Positions 18,563-29,058 of a stretch of DNA of 64,000 nucleotides are shown one piece after another. The first letter of the stretch is position 1; every line of letters begins with the position of its first letter. Made by a program: the position numbers and the translations under genes. The DNA comes from Ruminococcus sp. (GTDB taxonomy: Bacteria; Bacillota; Clostridia; Oscillospirales; Ruminococcaceae), in assembly GCA_015066865.1 (NCBI GenBank), contig SVNQ01000004.1, positions 24,669-88,668 of the forward strand, in the 5' to 3' direction. The notes under the pieces were generated by a model. That model ran no database searches and had not been told where the DNA came from. It worked only from the letters and a program-made list of their open reading frames with translations.

Positions 18563-21064
18563 ATGAGGACGTGCAATCATATTTTTACAACGATTGCGAA
18601 TTTTGCGTCTTTTCTGGAAGCAAATCTGATTGATCCCACAGCATCAATGCTGGTACGAATCCATTCTGTCATTCATGATGCAGATGCAATGAAATTGCTT
18701 TTACCTGAGATCAGAGCATTACTGCCCAACGCCGAAATCATCGGATGCAGCAGTGAGGCTGTGATCTGCGACGGAAAAAGCCTGCAGGACGTCTGCATGA
18801 TTTCCATTACACTGACCGATGCGTGTTATGTGAAAAGCACACATATTGAGTGCTTTTCGGATGGCATTGCTGTTCCCGGCGAAACACTCGCCATGCAGGT
18901 AATTGAAAAACTGCAGCTCACCGATAAAAAAGGACAGCTTATCGTTTTTATGCCGCAGAGATATTACCGTGCGTCAAGATTTGCAGATACCATTGACCGC
19001 ATGTGTCCGAATATCCTGCTCATTGGCGGTATTGCCAATGATGCACTGGTACAGATCGCAGCGGAAGGAAAGATTTTGGATGCTGACTTCACGATTGCAG
19101 ATGATTTCTGCGGTCACGGTGAACTGGCAGCAGCGGTGATTGCACATCCGGACGTGCATTGCTTTGAATCCTATGCGCTCGGTATGGAGCGCATCAATAC
19201 GCCCAAGCCTGTGAATCGCTACAGCGGTAATGTAATATACGAGATCGGTGGAAAAACCCCGGAACAGTGGCTTTCGGAGCTTGGCGGTGACAGGATCACA
19301 AAAGAAAATCTGGGAGTGATCCATATTTTTCCGATCGTGCGCACCAGCCGCGGCAACTGCGCATGGCCGATGGCGTTCTTCGGCGGTGATTCCAACCTTG
19401 ACGCAATTATGATCCTTGATGATATTGAAGAAGGCGAGAGTGTTTGTCTCGGTTATATCAGCCCGAACCTTGTGGTGGACGAGGTTGTTCGCATGTACCG
19501 CAAAATCAAAGCGCATCCTGCGGAGACAATGTTTGTTTACAGCTGTACACAGCGTTCCACAATCCTGCAGAACTGCTCCGCTTGGGAACTGGAACCTCTG
19601 ACAAATACCACAGCATCGGGCGCATTTCTTGGCGGTGAGTTTTTCTACGATGGAGAACATAACCGCTTTGGCAACTGCAATTTCGTTGTTGCATCAATGG
19701 CAACCTCTGAAAGCTACATGAAGCTCAATACATATGGTTTGTCGATGACCAATCACCTGTACCATGATAACGAGCATCTCATCGAATACCTGACACTTTG
19801 CGCATCAAGCTCTACCGGCACGCTGAGCAACTTCAATCAGGAGATGAAATCCCGTCTGTATGCCAGTCAGGAAATGAAAATCGGCAGACTTTCAAAACTC
19901 AATTATGACATGCAGGTGCATGAGATCAATAAGCTTTGCATGATTTCTCTGCGAAACACATGTGAATTGATCGCCTATGCAGGCTACAGCGCTTATGAAA
20001 AGCTGCTCTGGAGCATTCTGGAGATGATGAAGGAGTTCCTGAGAGATCATAAAATCTGGTATTATATTTCCGAACAGGGTGAACTGCTGGTATCTGCCAA
20101 TGACTCCATCAGTGCACAAGCGTTTGAAATACTGATGCAAAAGCTGCAGGAACATCTGACAATGGTAGAATATTATCGTCTGACGCCTGTGTATGAATTC
20201 TGTCTGGTACTGAACGAAACCAACCTGCTGCGCTATGCAAAGGTTGTACAAAGCGAGCTGCATTCACGCAACGATCGGGATTTTTTAGTATATTCTTCCG
20301 ATATGGGCATGGAGGAAAACAATGTGCATGACGTGCATATGGTTCAAGTGATCCGTGATGCGATCGTACATAATCGTGTACAGCCTTACTATCAGGGTAT
20401 ACATGACAATTCCGCTAAGGAAATCGCAATGTTTGAAGCGCTGATGCGACTTACAGACGCAAACGACACAGTGTATAATCCTAATGATTTCCTCCCCGTG
20501 GCAAAGAAATACGGTCTGTACCGTCAACTTTCAAGGCAGATGGTCGGCAAGGTAATGAAGGAATTTGAAGATCGGGACGTACAGGTCACCATCAATCTTA
20601 CAATGCAGGATATTCTTGATTCCAAGATGACGGAACTGATCTACACGAACATGAAGTATTCCTGTCATCCGCAGAACTATGTGTTCGAGGTCGTGGAAAC
20701 AGAGGATATTAACGACTACGACGCAATTGTTGAGTTCGCAGAACGGATTCATGATTACGGCGGTCAGATTGCACTGGATGATTTTGGCAGCGGCTTTTCG
20801 AATCTGATCCATGTAATTCGCATGGACATGGATTATCTGAAAGTTGACGGCGGCATTATCAGCAAAATCTGTGAGGATGCAGACTGCTGCAATCTTTTGG
20901 AAATTGTATCCATGTGGTGCAAAACGAGAGGCAAGAAGGTCATTGCCGAGTATGTGGAGAATGCTGAAATCCAAAAGGTTCTCTGCAAGTATGATGTGGA
21001 TTATTCGCAGGGCTTTTTGTTCTCAAAGCCGCAGAACAAAATCAGTTATGAAACCGATCGTTGA
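18563..21064 (+). CDS. FIST sensor - degenerate GGDEF - EAL protein
   Basis: 833-residue cytoplasmic protein. Residues about 1-390 are a FIST sensory module (IIGCSSEAVICDG, VYSCTQRSTILQ), thought to bind small ligands such as amino acids. A linker and a degenerate GGDEF-like segment (about 440-570) follow. The last ~250 residues are an EAL domain with FEALMRL, TINLTMQDI, VFEVVETEDI, LDDFGSGFSN, DYLKVDGG, IAEYVE and SQGFLFSKP, so the residues needed for c-di-GMP hydrolysis appear present. It may therefore be an active phosphodiesterase linking an external cue to c-di-GMP. The ribosome site is an unusual G8TGG tract a few bases before the ATG. Confidence 0.9.
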   Translation: MRTCNHIFTTIANFASFLEANLIDPTASMLVRIHSVIHDADAMKLLLPEIRALLPNAEIIGCSSEAVICDGKSLQDVCMISITLTDACYVKSTHIECFSDGIAVPGETLAMQVIEKLQLTDKKGQLIVFMPQRYYRASRFADTIDRMCPNILLIGGIANDALVQIAAEGKILDADFTIADDFCGHGELAAAVIAHPDVHCFESYALGMERINTPKPVNRYSGNVIYEIGGKTPEQWLSELGGDRITKENLGVIHIFPIVRTSRGNCAWPMAFFGGDSNLDAIMILDDIEEGESVCLGYISPNLVVDEVVRMYRKIKAHPAETMFVYSCTQRSTILQNCSAWELEPLTNTTASGAFLGGEFFYDGEHNRFGNCNFVVASMATSESYMKLNTYGLSMTNHLYHDNEHLIEYLTLCASSSTGTLSNFNQEMKSRLYASQEMKIGRLSKLNYDMQVHEINKLCMISLRNTCELIAYAGYSAYEKLLWSILEMMKEFLRDHKIWYYISEQGELLVSANDSISAQAFEILMQKLQEHLTMVEYYRLTPVYEFCLVLNETNLLRYAKVVQSELHSRNDRDFLVYSSDMGMEENNVHDVHMVQVIRDAIVHNRVQPYYQGIHDNSAKEIAMFEALMRLTDANDTVYNPNDFLPVAKKYGLYRQLSRQMVGKVMKEFEDRDVQVTINLTMQDILDSKMTELIYTNMKYSCHPQNYVFEVVETEDINDYDAIVEFAERIHDYGGQIALDDFGSGFSNLIHVIRMDMDYLKVDGGIISKICEDADCCNLLEIVSMWCKTRGKKVIAEYVENAEIQKVLCKYDVDYSQGFLFSKPQNKISYETDR

Positions 21065-21074
21065 ATCAATAAGC

Positions 21075-21103
21075 AAAGCCCCCTCATCTGAGGGGGCTTT
21101 TAA
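21075..21103 (+). terminator. Intrinsic terminator of the FIST-EAL gene
   Basis: AAAGCCCCCT (21075-21084) pairs with AGGGGGCTTT (21091-21100), loop CATCTG, then T. Also close to the 3' end of the converging lipoprotein. Confidence 0.85.
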
Positions 21104-21115
21104 AATTACACTTAA

Positions 21116-22105
21116 CTAATCCTTTAATACCATTTTCCATGTACCGGCATCCATCACCTTGCCGCCAACATTGCTGACAAGGTAATTCTCATTCGGCAGA
21201 GCGAAAACGCCTCGGATATCTTTGCCGTCAAACATGGTGCTTGCCCAGTCGATGATTACATCGCAAGTGCCTTCCGCTGCATGAATGCCATACAGTGCTT
21301 CCTGTGCATTGAAGTAAAAATCATAACCGTTTGTTCCGGCAACAGTGGAATTATGATAAATCGGAATATTCGCCGCAGGAATGTCATTGATACTCAGCGC
21401 TTCGGGATCTACGCATGCAAAGCGAGATTCCTTGACGCCGACATGATAGATCAAATACATTTTCCCGTCAGCAGCAGGGATCAGCTCATCACCTATGGTC
21501 ATTTCCCCGCCCACATGTCCAAGCAGCTGCATTTCCTTATCATAGATCCAAACTTCGTGATTACCCGCTTCATTCCAGCCTAAGAAGTAGTGATTTCCTG
21601 CACCATCGACCTGCATAGTCGCATAATCCAGCGGTTCTTTTACAAACTCCGAAATCTCCCATTCCTCCAGAAGCGCCATTGTACTGTCATAAAGTTCCAC
21701 ATACTTTCCGCTTCCGTTCTCATCGCCGTATAAAATATAGATCTGATCGGCATGATTGGGTACGATCGTTAAAAAGTCACCGATTTCGCTAAGGCGATTC
21801 AGCGTCTTTTTCTCCGCAGTATTTGTATCGGCGTTGTACAGCACAACTGCACGTCCGTCATATTCATTCAGTCCAACCATCAGATACTTGTCTTTCAGCG
21901 GAATCATTTTCTCTACGCTGACAAGTCCCTCGATGGCGTTCGGTTCTACAGTGAACACTTTGTCCTTCGGCTCAGTTGCAGCAGGTCTTGTCTCCGTCGG
22001 CGGCTGTGTTTCCATGACGGATGAATTATTTGCACCGTCACAGCCGCTCAGCAAAGCCGCTGCAAGCAAAATACCGAGTATCGCACGACCCTGTTTCATT
22101 CTCAT
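21116..22105 (-). CDS. Lone propeller-like lipoprotein, relative of the binding-protein array
   Basis: 329 residues with a lipoprotein signal (lipobox LSGC, Cys22), a Thr/Pro linker (about 32-48) and a beta-strand-rich body. The stretch GTNGYDFYFNAQEALYGIHA followed by a VIIDWAS block matches the N-terminal halves of the eight two-domain lipoproteins upstream (GTNGYDFYY..., ..WINSDF). The solute-binding half is absent, so this is a stand-alone version of the propeller-like module, or a truncated relative. It has its own promoter and is separated from the array by 171 bases. GGAGGA precedes the ATG by eight bases. Function unknown; perhaps ligand or partner binding at the cell surface. Confidence 0.75.
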   Translation of the reverse strand: MRMKQGRAILGILLAAALLSGCDGANNSSVMETQPPTETRPAATEPKDKVFTVEPNAIEGLVSVEKMIPLKDKYLMVGLNEYDGRAVVLYNADTNTAEKKTLNRLSEIGDFLTIVPNHADQIYILYGDENGSGKYVELYDSTMALLEEWEISEFVKEPLDYATMQVDGAGNHYFLGWNEAGNHEVWIYDKEMQLLGHVGGEMTIGDELIPAADGKMYLIYHVGVKESRFACVDPEALSINDIPAANIPIYHNSTVAGTNGYDFYFNAQEALYGIHAAEGTCDVIIDWASTMFDGKDIRGVFALPNENYLVSNVGGKVMDAGTWKMVLKD

Positions 22106-22188
22106 TTCCGTATTCCTCCATTTAACATTGCTTCATTTACCGGATAATAGAATAAATTCAGTGTATTATTCCGATTAGTACAGATACA

Positions 22189-22217
22189 AGTATACCATAT
22201 TCCAAGCCCATTGTCAA
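22189..22217 (-). promoter_or_regulatory. Promoter of the lone propeller-like lipoprotein
   Basis: Minus-strand TTGACA (22212-22217), 17 bases, TATACT (22189-22194). Confidence 0.8.
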
Positions 22218-22276
22218 GAATATCACAAAGACTGTAAACATTCCTTAATACTTGCGAACCCAAAAATGAACATTCC

Positions 22277-24475
22277 TCAGGATTGCTCACTCAGATAGAG
22301 TGATACCCTGCTCTGGATCATCTCCGCACACTTCTCTGCACTCTGGTCACCGGCGAGGTACATTTCCGTTTCCTCCAGAACGATGTTGCAGATTATTTCA
22401 TCCTTGGTGTATGCCGCTTCAATGCCCTCGATATAGGAGCGAAGCTCGTCCATTTCCTCCGGTGTGGCAGCACCCACATTGACCTCCTGCATATTGAAGT
22501 AGGTCGTATGCATGTTCTGTTTCTGGGCAAGATCCAAAGAATACGCCAGTGCTGCTTTGTGAATGGGCATGGAGATGCTCAGCTTTTTCTGGTATTTTTC
22601 CGAGAGCAGATGCATCGCAAAATTACGGATTCCCTCCGACTGCAGCGTCTGGGAATTGACGGAAAGCGTGAAGGTGGTATGGAACTGTCCGCCGTTGCCT
22701 TTGAGGATATACATCGGCTCACCCGTGAAGGTAAGCTCCGCATCCTCAAACGCTGCCTTGCGGATAGCGTGATAGTCGATGGGCTTGCGGATGGTACAAG
22801 GGTAAAAGAGCGCCTTGTCCTCACGGAAATCCAGCTCGTGATTTGTCACCTGCTCACGCTGTTCAGGCGTTCCGTTGAGAATCTGCATTACGTCAATATA
22901 TTCGGGCGTATCATAATAGCATTTCTGCACGCCCTTATCCACAACGCCCGTCTGGGAGTCGAACATGGAATAGTAGTACTGATAGGGCTTCATGGAATCG
23001 GGCAATGAATTGACAAGCTGTGTAAATTCTGCCATGGTATAACCCTGTTTTTCGCCGACATGCGCAGTTTTTGCAAGTTGCGTATAGACCGTGAAATCAA
23101 AGCCCAGCCGCTGGAGTTTTCCGTCATACTCATAGGCACGGAAGAAATTTTCCAGATAATCCTCACGGTGAAATTCTTCCTCCTGTGCAAGCAGTGCGTA
23201 CCAGTCATCGAAGAATCCCTTGCTTGCAAAGCTCTCGAAGTTCAGCCCGTCCGTGCAGATCAGATCCGCCACAAAGCCGTCCCTCATATCCTCCTGCATG
23301 CGTGCAAGACCTTCCTTGATCTGTTCGGGATCCTCGCCCTCGGCATAGTCCACGATCATGATGCGCCAGCCATTGTTTTCACGGTTGAAATCCATTACCG
23401 CATCGACAAGCTTGTCATAGGTTCCGACTGCGGCAAGTGTGATGAACTTCGTGTTTTCAATTTCCTCTTGCGAGCGTTTTTCGGCAAGCCAGAAGGTGTT
23501 CTTGTCCTGCACTCTGTATTCGATAATGAATTTTCCATTCGAAAGGACGGTGCAGTCTATGATGTCCTCCTTTTTGAAATCGGAATTGACAAAGTCGATG
23601 ATTTTTGCCCTGCCATCGGCATTGACACCGAACAGATCGGCGTCGCTTATATAAAAGAAATCATAATCCCCCGTACCGCTGACAATATGAGGCTCGCCGC
23701 TGAAATTAATGGCGGTATCCACATCCTCCATCGTGCGGTCAACAGCCGACAGACGGTAGAGCCGCTGGTCGGCATGTCCGGTGTTGTTGAACTGCATCCA
23801 TGAAAGATAGACATTTCCCTCCCTGTCCTTCACAAAGGGATTGGTAGAAAATCCATCGGGGGACAGGGGGATGGAACCATACTGCACAAATTCGCTGTTA
23901 TAGGTGTCGATGCGCTTTTCACCTGTCTGCCTGTTTTCTGCGTAAACAAAGAAATTTCCCTGCATATCCCATGCGGCGGTATAATGACTAAGACTGACAT
24001 CCTCGCAGAAATCTTCCGGAACCTCCTTTGTTTCCAGCAGATTCCAGTCCGCATCGTAGATCTCAATGCAGCGGCGAATGATCTCCGTATCCTGAAAGGC
24101 TGCCGCCTTATATTCCTGACAGAGAAGCCCCCTCTTGCCGTCCTCCAGTTCCATGACGATGGATGCGCCAAGACTGTTTGCAGGATCCCGTTCCTTCTCG
24201 CACGCAGGCGTGATCTCACGGCTTACGCCCGTTATGGTGTTGTATTCGAGCAGCACAATGCTTTTCTGCTGCGCTGTATAATGATTGAAATACATGCAGT
24301 CCCCGATGGCATTGAGTGCGCTCCAGCCGCTTGCATGCGTAATTTCCTCGCTGCGGTAATAATTCTCCAGCGGAACCTCCAGTGTTGCGCCGGTTCTGTT
24401 TTTCCGGCAGCCTGTCAGGGGCGTAACTGCAAGAATTGCAGCCATCAGCAGGGACGTCAATTTCTTTGTTCTCAT
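22277..24475 (-). CDS. Two-domain solute-binding lipoprotein, array member 9 (most distal)
   Basis: 732 residues: lipobox LTGC (Cys23), propeller-like half (about 40-335) and an extracellular solute-binding family 1 half (about 340-732). The binding half has DLICTDGLNFESFASKGFFD, a GNGGQF block and the C-terminal RVSLYLSEQS shared by the array. It resembles the 29059 gene most (both have AKTAHVGEKQG and VNVGAAT). AAAGGAG lies eight bases before the ATG. As the last gene of the second subcluster it follows its upstream neighbour by 47 bases. It is expected to deliver a sugar to the MalFG-type permeases at 45-47 kb; ligand unknown. Confidence 0.85.
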   Translation of the reverse strand: MRTKKLTSLLMAAILAVTPLTGCRKNRTGATLEVPLENYYRSEEITHASGWSALNAIGDCMYFNHYTAQQKSIVLLEYNTITGVSREITPACEKERDPANSLGASIVMELEDGKRGLLCQEYKAAAFQDTEIIRRCIEIYDADWNLLETKEVPEDFCEDVSLSHYTAAWDMQGNFFVYAENRQTGEKRIDTYNSEFVQYGSIPLSPDGFSTNPFVKDREGNVYLSWMQFNNTGHADQRLYRLSAVDRTMEDVDTAINFSGEPHIVSGTGDYDFFYISDADLFGVNADGRAKIIDFVNSDFKKEDIIDCTVLSNGKFIIEYRVQDKNTFWLAEKRSQEEIENTKFITLAAVGTYDKLVDAVMDFNRENNGWRIMIVDYAEGEDPEQIKEGLARMQEDMRDGFVADLICTDGLNFESFASKGFFDDWYALLAQEEEFHREDYLENFFRAYEYDGKLQRLGFDFTVYTQLAKTAHVGEKQGYTMAEFTQLVNSLPDSMKPYQYYYSMFDSQTGVVDKGVQKCYYDTPEYIDVMQILNGTPEQREQVTNHELDFREDKALFYPCTIRKPIDYHAIRKAAFEDAELTFTGEPMYILKGNGGQFHTTFTLSVNSQTLQSEGIRNFAMHLLSEKYQKKLSISMPIHKAALAYSLDLAQKQNMHTTYFNMQEVNVGAATPEEMDELRSYIEGIEAAYTKDEIICNIVLEETEMYLAGDQSAEKCAEMIQSRVSLYLSEQS

Positions 24476-24522
24476 GGTATTTGCTCCTTTCCTTCGGTTC
24501 TGCGGGTCGGGGCACTGTCTGC

Positions 24523-26790
24523 TCAGCTTTGCTCACTCAGATAAATGCTCACCCTCGACTGGATCAGCCTGCCGCATTCCTGTGCGGTACAGTCACCTTC
24601 GATATATTTTTCGATTTCCTCCATCATGATGTCATAAACCGTTTGATTATAGTAATACGCTGTCTGGATTCCTTCCAGATAGGTGCGCAGCTTGCCCATT
24701 TCTTCGGGATTTGATTCACCGATGTGCGCTTCACCTGCGCCGAAATATTCCTTTGCACCGACCATGTGTGTGGTTTGCTCAAGCTTTGCTTCCAGTGCGC
24801 CCCTGTGTACGGGGAAGGAATCGTTCAGGCTCGACTGGTATTCCTCCTGCAAAAGATGCTTCATGAAATCCCAGATCGCCGTGCGCTGCTCCGACTGTGC
24901 GTTGACCGACACCGTGAAGTCCGCACGGAACAAGCCGCCGTTGCCCTCGTCATAGTCCATGGGAATGCCCACCATCGTCACAGGTGCATCACGGAATGTC
25001 AGACGGTTCATTGCACGGAAATCAATCGGCTGATAGAACACGTCGCTTGCAATGAATGCACGGTTCTGCTGGAAGGCAAGGTGCTGCTCTTTGTAACTTG
25101 GAGGCAGGTCGGGGGACTCTGATTCCCACATCTCTCCAAGCTGTATATTCGTCGGCAATTCGCTGATGTGTGTCAATATGCTTGTAAAGCCCTCGGTATC
25201 AAAATAGCATTTCGCCTGCTTTGCGTCCACAAAGGCATTCATAAAATACGGAAGATCCTCTTCGATAAACCATTCACGACTTGAGGTCACATAAAGATCC
25301 ATCCCCTCGGGAACACTGTCGATCAGGGCAGGCAGCTGTGAAAGGCTCATGCCTTCCAAGCCTTCGGCAAATTCCGTTTTTGCCGCTGTCGTATGGACGC
25401 TGTACTGCACGGCAAGGCGCTGAAGCTTGTCATCGTATTCATAGGCGTGGAAGAAATTCTGGAGATAGTCCTCCCTGTTGAAGGATTCATCCGCATCCAT
25501 CAGGTCGTACCAGTCGGCGAACAGTCCCTTGTTTGCGAGATTTTCAAACTGCATGCCATCCGTGCAGACCATGTCTGCAACAATACCATTGAGCATGTCC
25601 TCACGAAGCTTTGCGGCACCGAGGGTATCGTCCTCGTTGGTGTTGTATTGGTTGTAATCCACAACAACGATGCGATAGCCGCTTTCCGCCTTGTTGTAGT
25701 CAATGACCGCAGATTCGAGCGCTGTAAAAAGTCCGAGCGTGGAGAGGCTGATAAGCTTTGTATTGTCGATCTCCTCCTGTGTTCTGGGGGTGCAGAGGTA
25801 GTATTTCGGAGAGGAAAAACTACCTGTCATGGCAATCACGGAACCGTTTTCCATGAAATACGCTTCGCTCACCTCGCCCACGGGGAAATCGGAATTGATC
25901 CAGCTGATGATCTGCGTTTCCTCCCCGTCCTTGTAGCCGTACAGACCGTTGATATCCGACCAGCAGAAATCATAGCCTGTACCGCCATTGACAAAATCGT
26001 TGTCGTGGTAAAACGTAATGCTCTCGTGCGTCATGTATTTTTCGATGCTTTCCTGCGAATTGAACACACCCGTGCTTTCCATGGTGCGGTTTGCGGCGTT
26101 CACCTCGTAGATCTCAAAATAATCCATGCCGTTCGCATTCTTCTGAACGCTTACATACATCGTGCCGTCCTTCTTGCCCCGTACCATTTCCATAATGCCT
26201 TGAGTACCTTCCGGTAGTTTGATCTCACCGTATTTTTCATACTTGCTGTTGTAGCACACAAACGGACCGCCATTATTGATGTACCAGTTGCCCTGATTGT
26301 CCACTGCACCGTAAAGATATTGATCCTTATAAAACTCTTCGGGAATTTCCTCGGTGCGCAGATAGTTCATCTGTGCGTCATAGATTTCGATGCAGTAACG
26401 CAGAACACCATCATAACGGTTATTTTCATACATGACAAGCCCAATCGTGCCGTCAGCATATTCAAATGCCGTACTGCATCCGATATGATTGCTTGCCGCC
26501 GATCGTTCCTCGGCGCATTTCGGATCAAAGTCCACGGTTTCGCCTGTTTCGGTGTTGATGAACTGAAAGCTTTCAATGAAGGTGCGGTTGTTGCTCCTCG
26601 ACAGCAGCAGGCAGTTGTCCCATGCGTGGACGGGGGTATAGCCCTGTTTTGTTTTGATCTGGGTGCTGCGCCACGAATTTTCCATACTGATCTCCAGCGT
26701 ACTGCCTTTTTCCTTCTGGAATCCGCATCCGGTGAAGCCGCCGAGCATCATTGCAGCAGCAATGGCAATTGCAGTAAGTTTAATTTTCAT
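24523..26790 (-). CDS. Two-domain solute-binding lipoprotein, array member 8
   Basis: 755 residues, lipobox FTGC (Cys22). The propeller-like half contains repeated strand pairs such as VDNQGNWYIN and GTMYVSVQKN; the solute-binding half opens with NTKLISLSTLGLFTALESAV and has DMVCTDGMQFENLANKGLFA. C-terminus RVSIYLSEQS. The start is placed at 26790, eight bases after AAGGAG; the ATG two codons earlier would be only two bases from it. The signal sequence and upstream 150 bases are nearly identical to those of the 26821 gene, a sign of recent duplication. Confidence 0.85.
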   Translation of the reverse strand: MKIKLTAIAIAAAMMLGGFTGCGFQKEKGSTLEISMENSWRSTQIKTKQGYTPVHAWDNCLLLSRSNNRTFIESFQFINTETGETVDFDPKCAEERSAASNHIGCSTAFEYADGTIGLVMYENNRYDGVLRYCIEIYDAQMNYLRTEEIPEEFYKDQYLYGAVDNQGNWYINNGGPFVCYNSKYEKYGEIKLPEGTQGIMEMVRGKKDGTMYVSVQKNANGMDYFEIYEVNAANRTMESTGVFNSQESIEKYMTHESITFYHDNDFVNGGTGYDFCWSDINGLYGYKDGEETQIISWINSDFPVGEVSEAYFMENGSVIAMTGSFSSPKYYLCTPRTQEEIDNTKLISLSTLGLFTALESAVIDYNKAESGYRIVVVDYNQYNTNEDDTLGAAKLREDMLNGIVADMVCTDGMQFENLANKGLFADWYDLMDADESFNREDYLQNFFHAYEYDDKLQRLAVQYSVHTTAAKTEFAEGLEGMSLSQLPALIDSVPEGMDLYVTSSREWFIEEDLPYFMNAFVDAKQAKCYFDTEGFTSILTHISELPTNIQLGEMWESESPDLPPSYKEQHLAFQQNRAFIASDVFYQPIDFRAMNRLTFRDAPVTMVGIPMDYDEGNGGLFRADFTVSVNAQSEQRTAIWDFMKHLLQEEYQSSLNDSFPVHRGALEAKLEQTTHMVGAKEYFGAGEAHIGESNPEEMGKLRTYLEGIQTAYYYNQTVYDIMMEEIEKYIEGDCTAQECGRLIQSRVSIYLSEQS

Positions 26791-26820
26791 ACTCATTTCT
26801 CCTTTTGGGTTTTTATTTGT

Positions 26821-29028
26821 TTAAGACTGTTCGCTCAGATAGAGGGACACTCTCGACTGCATCATCGCCGCACATTCCTGCGGTGTTTGGTCGCCTGCAA
26901 GCATTTTTTCGGCTTCTTCCAGCAGAATATCATGCACCCTGTAATCATAATAGGAACAGGTGCGGACGCCCTCGATGTAGTCACGCAGAATATCGGATTC
27001 CCATGGTTCGAGTGCGCCGACGAACATTTGACCGAATGCCGTGAAGTTGACATTGTGCTCCGCCTGTTCGATCTGAAATTCCAGTGCGCCCCTGTGGACA
27101 GGCAGGGAGACTTTCTTCTGGTACTCCTCCGAAAGAAGATACTTCATGAAATCCCAGATCTTCTCCTTTTCCACGGACTGTGCATTGATGGATACGGTGA
27201 ACCATGCATCGAGCACACCGCCGTTGCCCCGATCCATATTTTCCACCTGCACCATCGGGAATCCGGTCAGGGTGATATCCGCATCACCAAAATAGTACCG
27301 CCGTATTGAACGGATGCCGATGGGATTGTCGCCGAGGGGGATTTCATTGAACAGCACACGATCCTCCGTCCAATTGGTTTTGTAGTTCTCACCATAATTA
27401 TCATTCATCGTCAGGTAGAAGTCATCCTCCCTCGGAATGCGGTTCAGCTCCTCCAGAAGCTTCACAAAATCCGGCGAATCAAAATAACACTCCGCTGTTT
27501 CCCTGTTGATCGTGCCGGTCTGGAAGTTCCGCATCCATGCATCTGCAAGCGTTTCCGCAGGCGAATAGATCCATCTGTCCATGCCCTCCTGCAAAGGGAT
27601 GTCCAGCTGTTCCCCGAGGGAAAGCCCCTGCGCCGTTCCGACATATTCCGTCTTTGCAATGCCCGTCATGATCTCATGGCTCACACCAAGCCGCAAGAGC
27701 TTGTCCTTGTATTCATAGGCTTCAAAGAAATTCTGGAAATAGTCCTCTCTGTTGAATTCGGGGTCTGCGTCCATCAGTTCATACCAGTCGGCGAAAAGCC
27801 CCTTTCCGGCAAGACTCTCGAAATTCTGTCCGTCCGCACAGATCATATCCGCAATGATGCCGTTCATCATGTCCTCTTTCATGACCTCATAGCCCTTGTG
27901 CGGTTCATCGGGGGTATCATATTCGCCGTAGTCCTTGACCAGAATACGGTAGCCCGTTTCCTCACGGTTGTAGTTCATGACCGTTCCAAGCAGTGAAGTA
28001 TCCAGATCGACCGCCGCAAGGGTGATCGTCTGAATGCTGTCGATCTCCTCCTGTGTACGGGGCGTGAGATGCCAGTAGCCGCTGTTGTCATTGACAACGA
28101 ACGTGCCGTCATCGACCGGAATGCAGGTATAGACATTCATCAGATCGGAGTTGATCCAGTTGACAACCTGCGTGGTTTCCTCTCCTTTCACGCCAAAAAT
28201 GCCGTATTGTGTCTGGTAGTAGAAATCATAGCCGTTTGTGCCCATCATATAGCCGTATGCGCTTTCAAGCGTCAGGGAAGTAGGTTCTGCGGAATGGTTG
28301 ACGGCATCGAGCTTGTAGAGCTTTTCATAAGCACCGCCGGCATTGTCATATTGCAGATAGCTTGCATAAACCGTCCCATCCGCCGTGGCGAACATATAGT
28401 TGAACATATCCGACGGCGGTTCGGCTCTGCCGTACAGCTGGAAGTCGCTGTTGTAGCTATGGATCATCTGCTCATAGTTTGTTGATTCATCGGCACGCAT
28501 GACATACCAGTTGCCGTCCTTGTCGGCAAAGGTATCCTTCGGACGGAAATAATCATCCCCGAACATCTGGTGCGGCAGTTCACGGGTTTCGAGGAGGTTT
28601 AAGTCTGCGTCATAGACCTCCATACAGCGGCGATGAATATCGAACTCGCCGCCGCCCTTGCCCTGATAGATCATGCAGACGATGCCGAATGTGCCGTCGG
28701 AGAATTCGATGGGGTCAGAGTTCACACGTTCCAGCGGCTCGATTTCCTTGGTACACTGCGGCTTGAAGCGTGTACCGAGCTGGGTTTCGAGGTCATACCA
28801 GCAGTATTCCGTACCGCCGCCGTTGGGCAGAACCCTAGAACAGAGGATATGCGTCCCGACCGCAAAATGCGGATCATGCGTCACGCTTTTGAGCGTCTTA
28901 TCAATGTGCCAGGAGTTTTCCATGGAAAGTTCCAGTGTTGCCCCATCTTCCTTCTGGAATCCGCATCCGGTGAAGCCGCCGAGCATCATTGCAGCAGCAA
29001 TGGCAATTGCAGTAAGTTTTCTTTTCAT
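26821..29028 (-). CDS. Two-domain solute-binding lipoprotein, array member 7
   Basis: 735 residues with signal MKRKLTAIAIAAAMMLGGFT and lipobox Cys22, the same leader as member 8. The propeller-like half contains GTNGYDFYYQTQYGIFGVKG; the binding half has DMICADGQNFESLAGKGLFA and a GNGGVLDAWFTVSINAQS block. The binding half contains an insertion with several Asn/Tyr (NDNYGENYKTNW) near the ligand-facing region not shared with close relatives, which may reflect a different ligand. Start chosen at 29028 for spacing to AAGGAG. Confidence 0.85.
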   Translation of the reverse strand: MKRKLTAIAIAAAMMLGGFTGCGFQKEDGATLELSMENSWHIDKTLKSVTHDPHFAVGTHILCSRVLPNGGGTEYCWYDLETQLGTRFKPQCTKEIEPLERVNSDPIEFSDGTFGIVCMIYQGKGGGEFDIHRRCMEVYDADLNLLETRELPHQMFGDDYFRPKDTFADKDGNWYVMRADESTNYEQMIHSYNSDFQLYGRAEPPSDMFNYMFATADGTVYASYLQYDNAGGAYEKLYKLDAVNHSAEPTSLTLESAYGYMMGTNGYDFYYQTQYGIFGVKGEETTQVVNWINSDLMNVYTCIPVDDGTFVVNDNSGYWHLTPRTQEEIDSIQTITLAAVDLDTSLLGTVMNYNREETGYRILVKDYGEYDTPDEPHKGYEVMKEDMMNGIIADMICADGQNFESLAGKGLFADWYELMDADPEFNREDYFQNFFEAYEYKDKLLRLGVSHEIMTGIAKTEYVGTAQGLSLGEQLDIPLQEGMDRWIYSPAETLADAWMRNFQTGTINRETAECYFDSPDFVKLLEELNRIPREDDFYLTMNDNYGENYKTNWTEDRVLFNEIPLGDNPIGIRSIRRYYFGDADITLTGFPMVQVENMDRGNGGVLDAWFTVSINAQSVEKEKIWDFMKYLLSEEYQKKVSLPVHRGALEFQIEQAEHNVNFTAFGQMFVGALEPWESDILRDYIEGVRTCSYYDYRVHDILLEEAEKMLAGDQTPQECAAMMQSRVSLYLSEQS

Positions 29029-29058
29029 ACTCATTTCTCCTTTTGGGTTTTTATTTGT

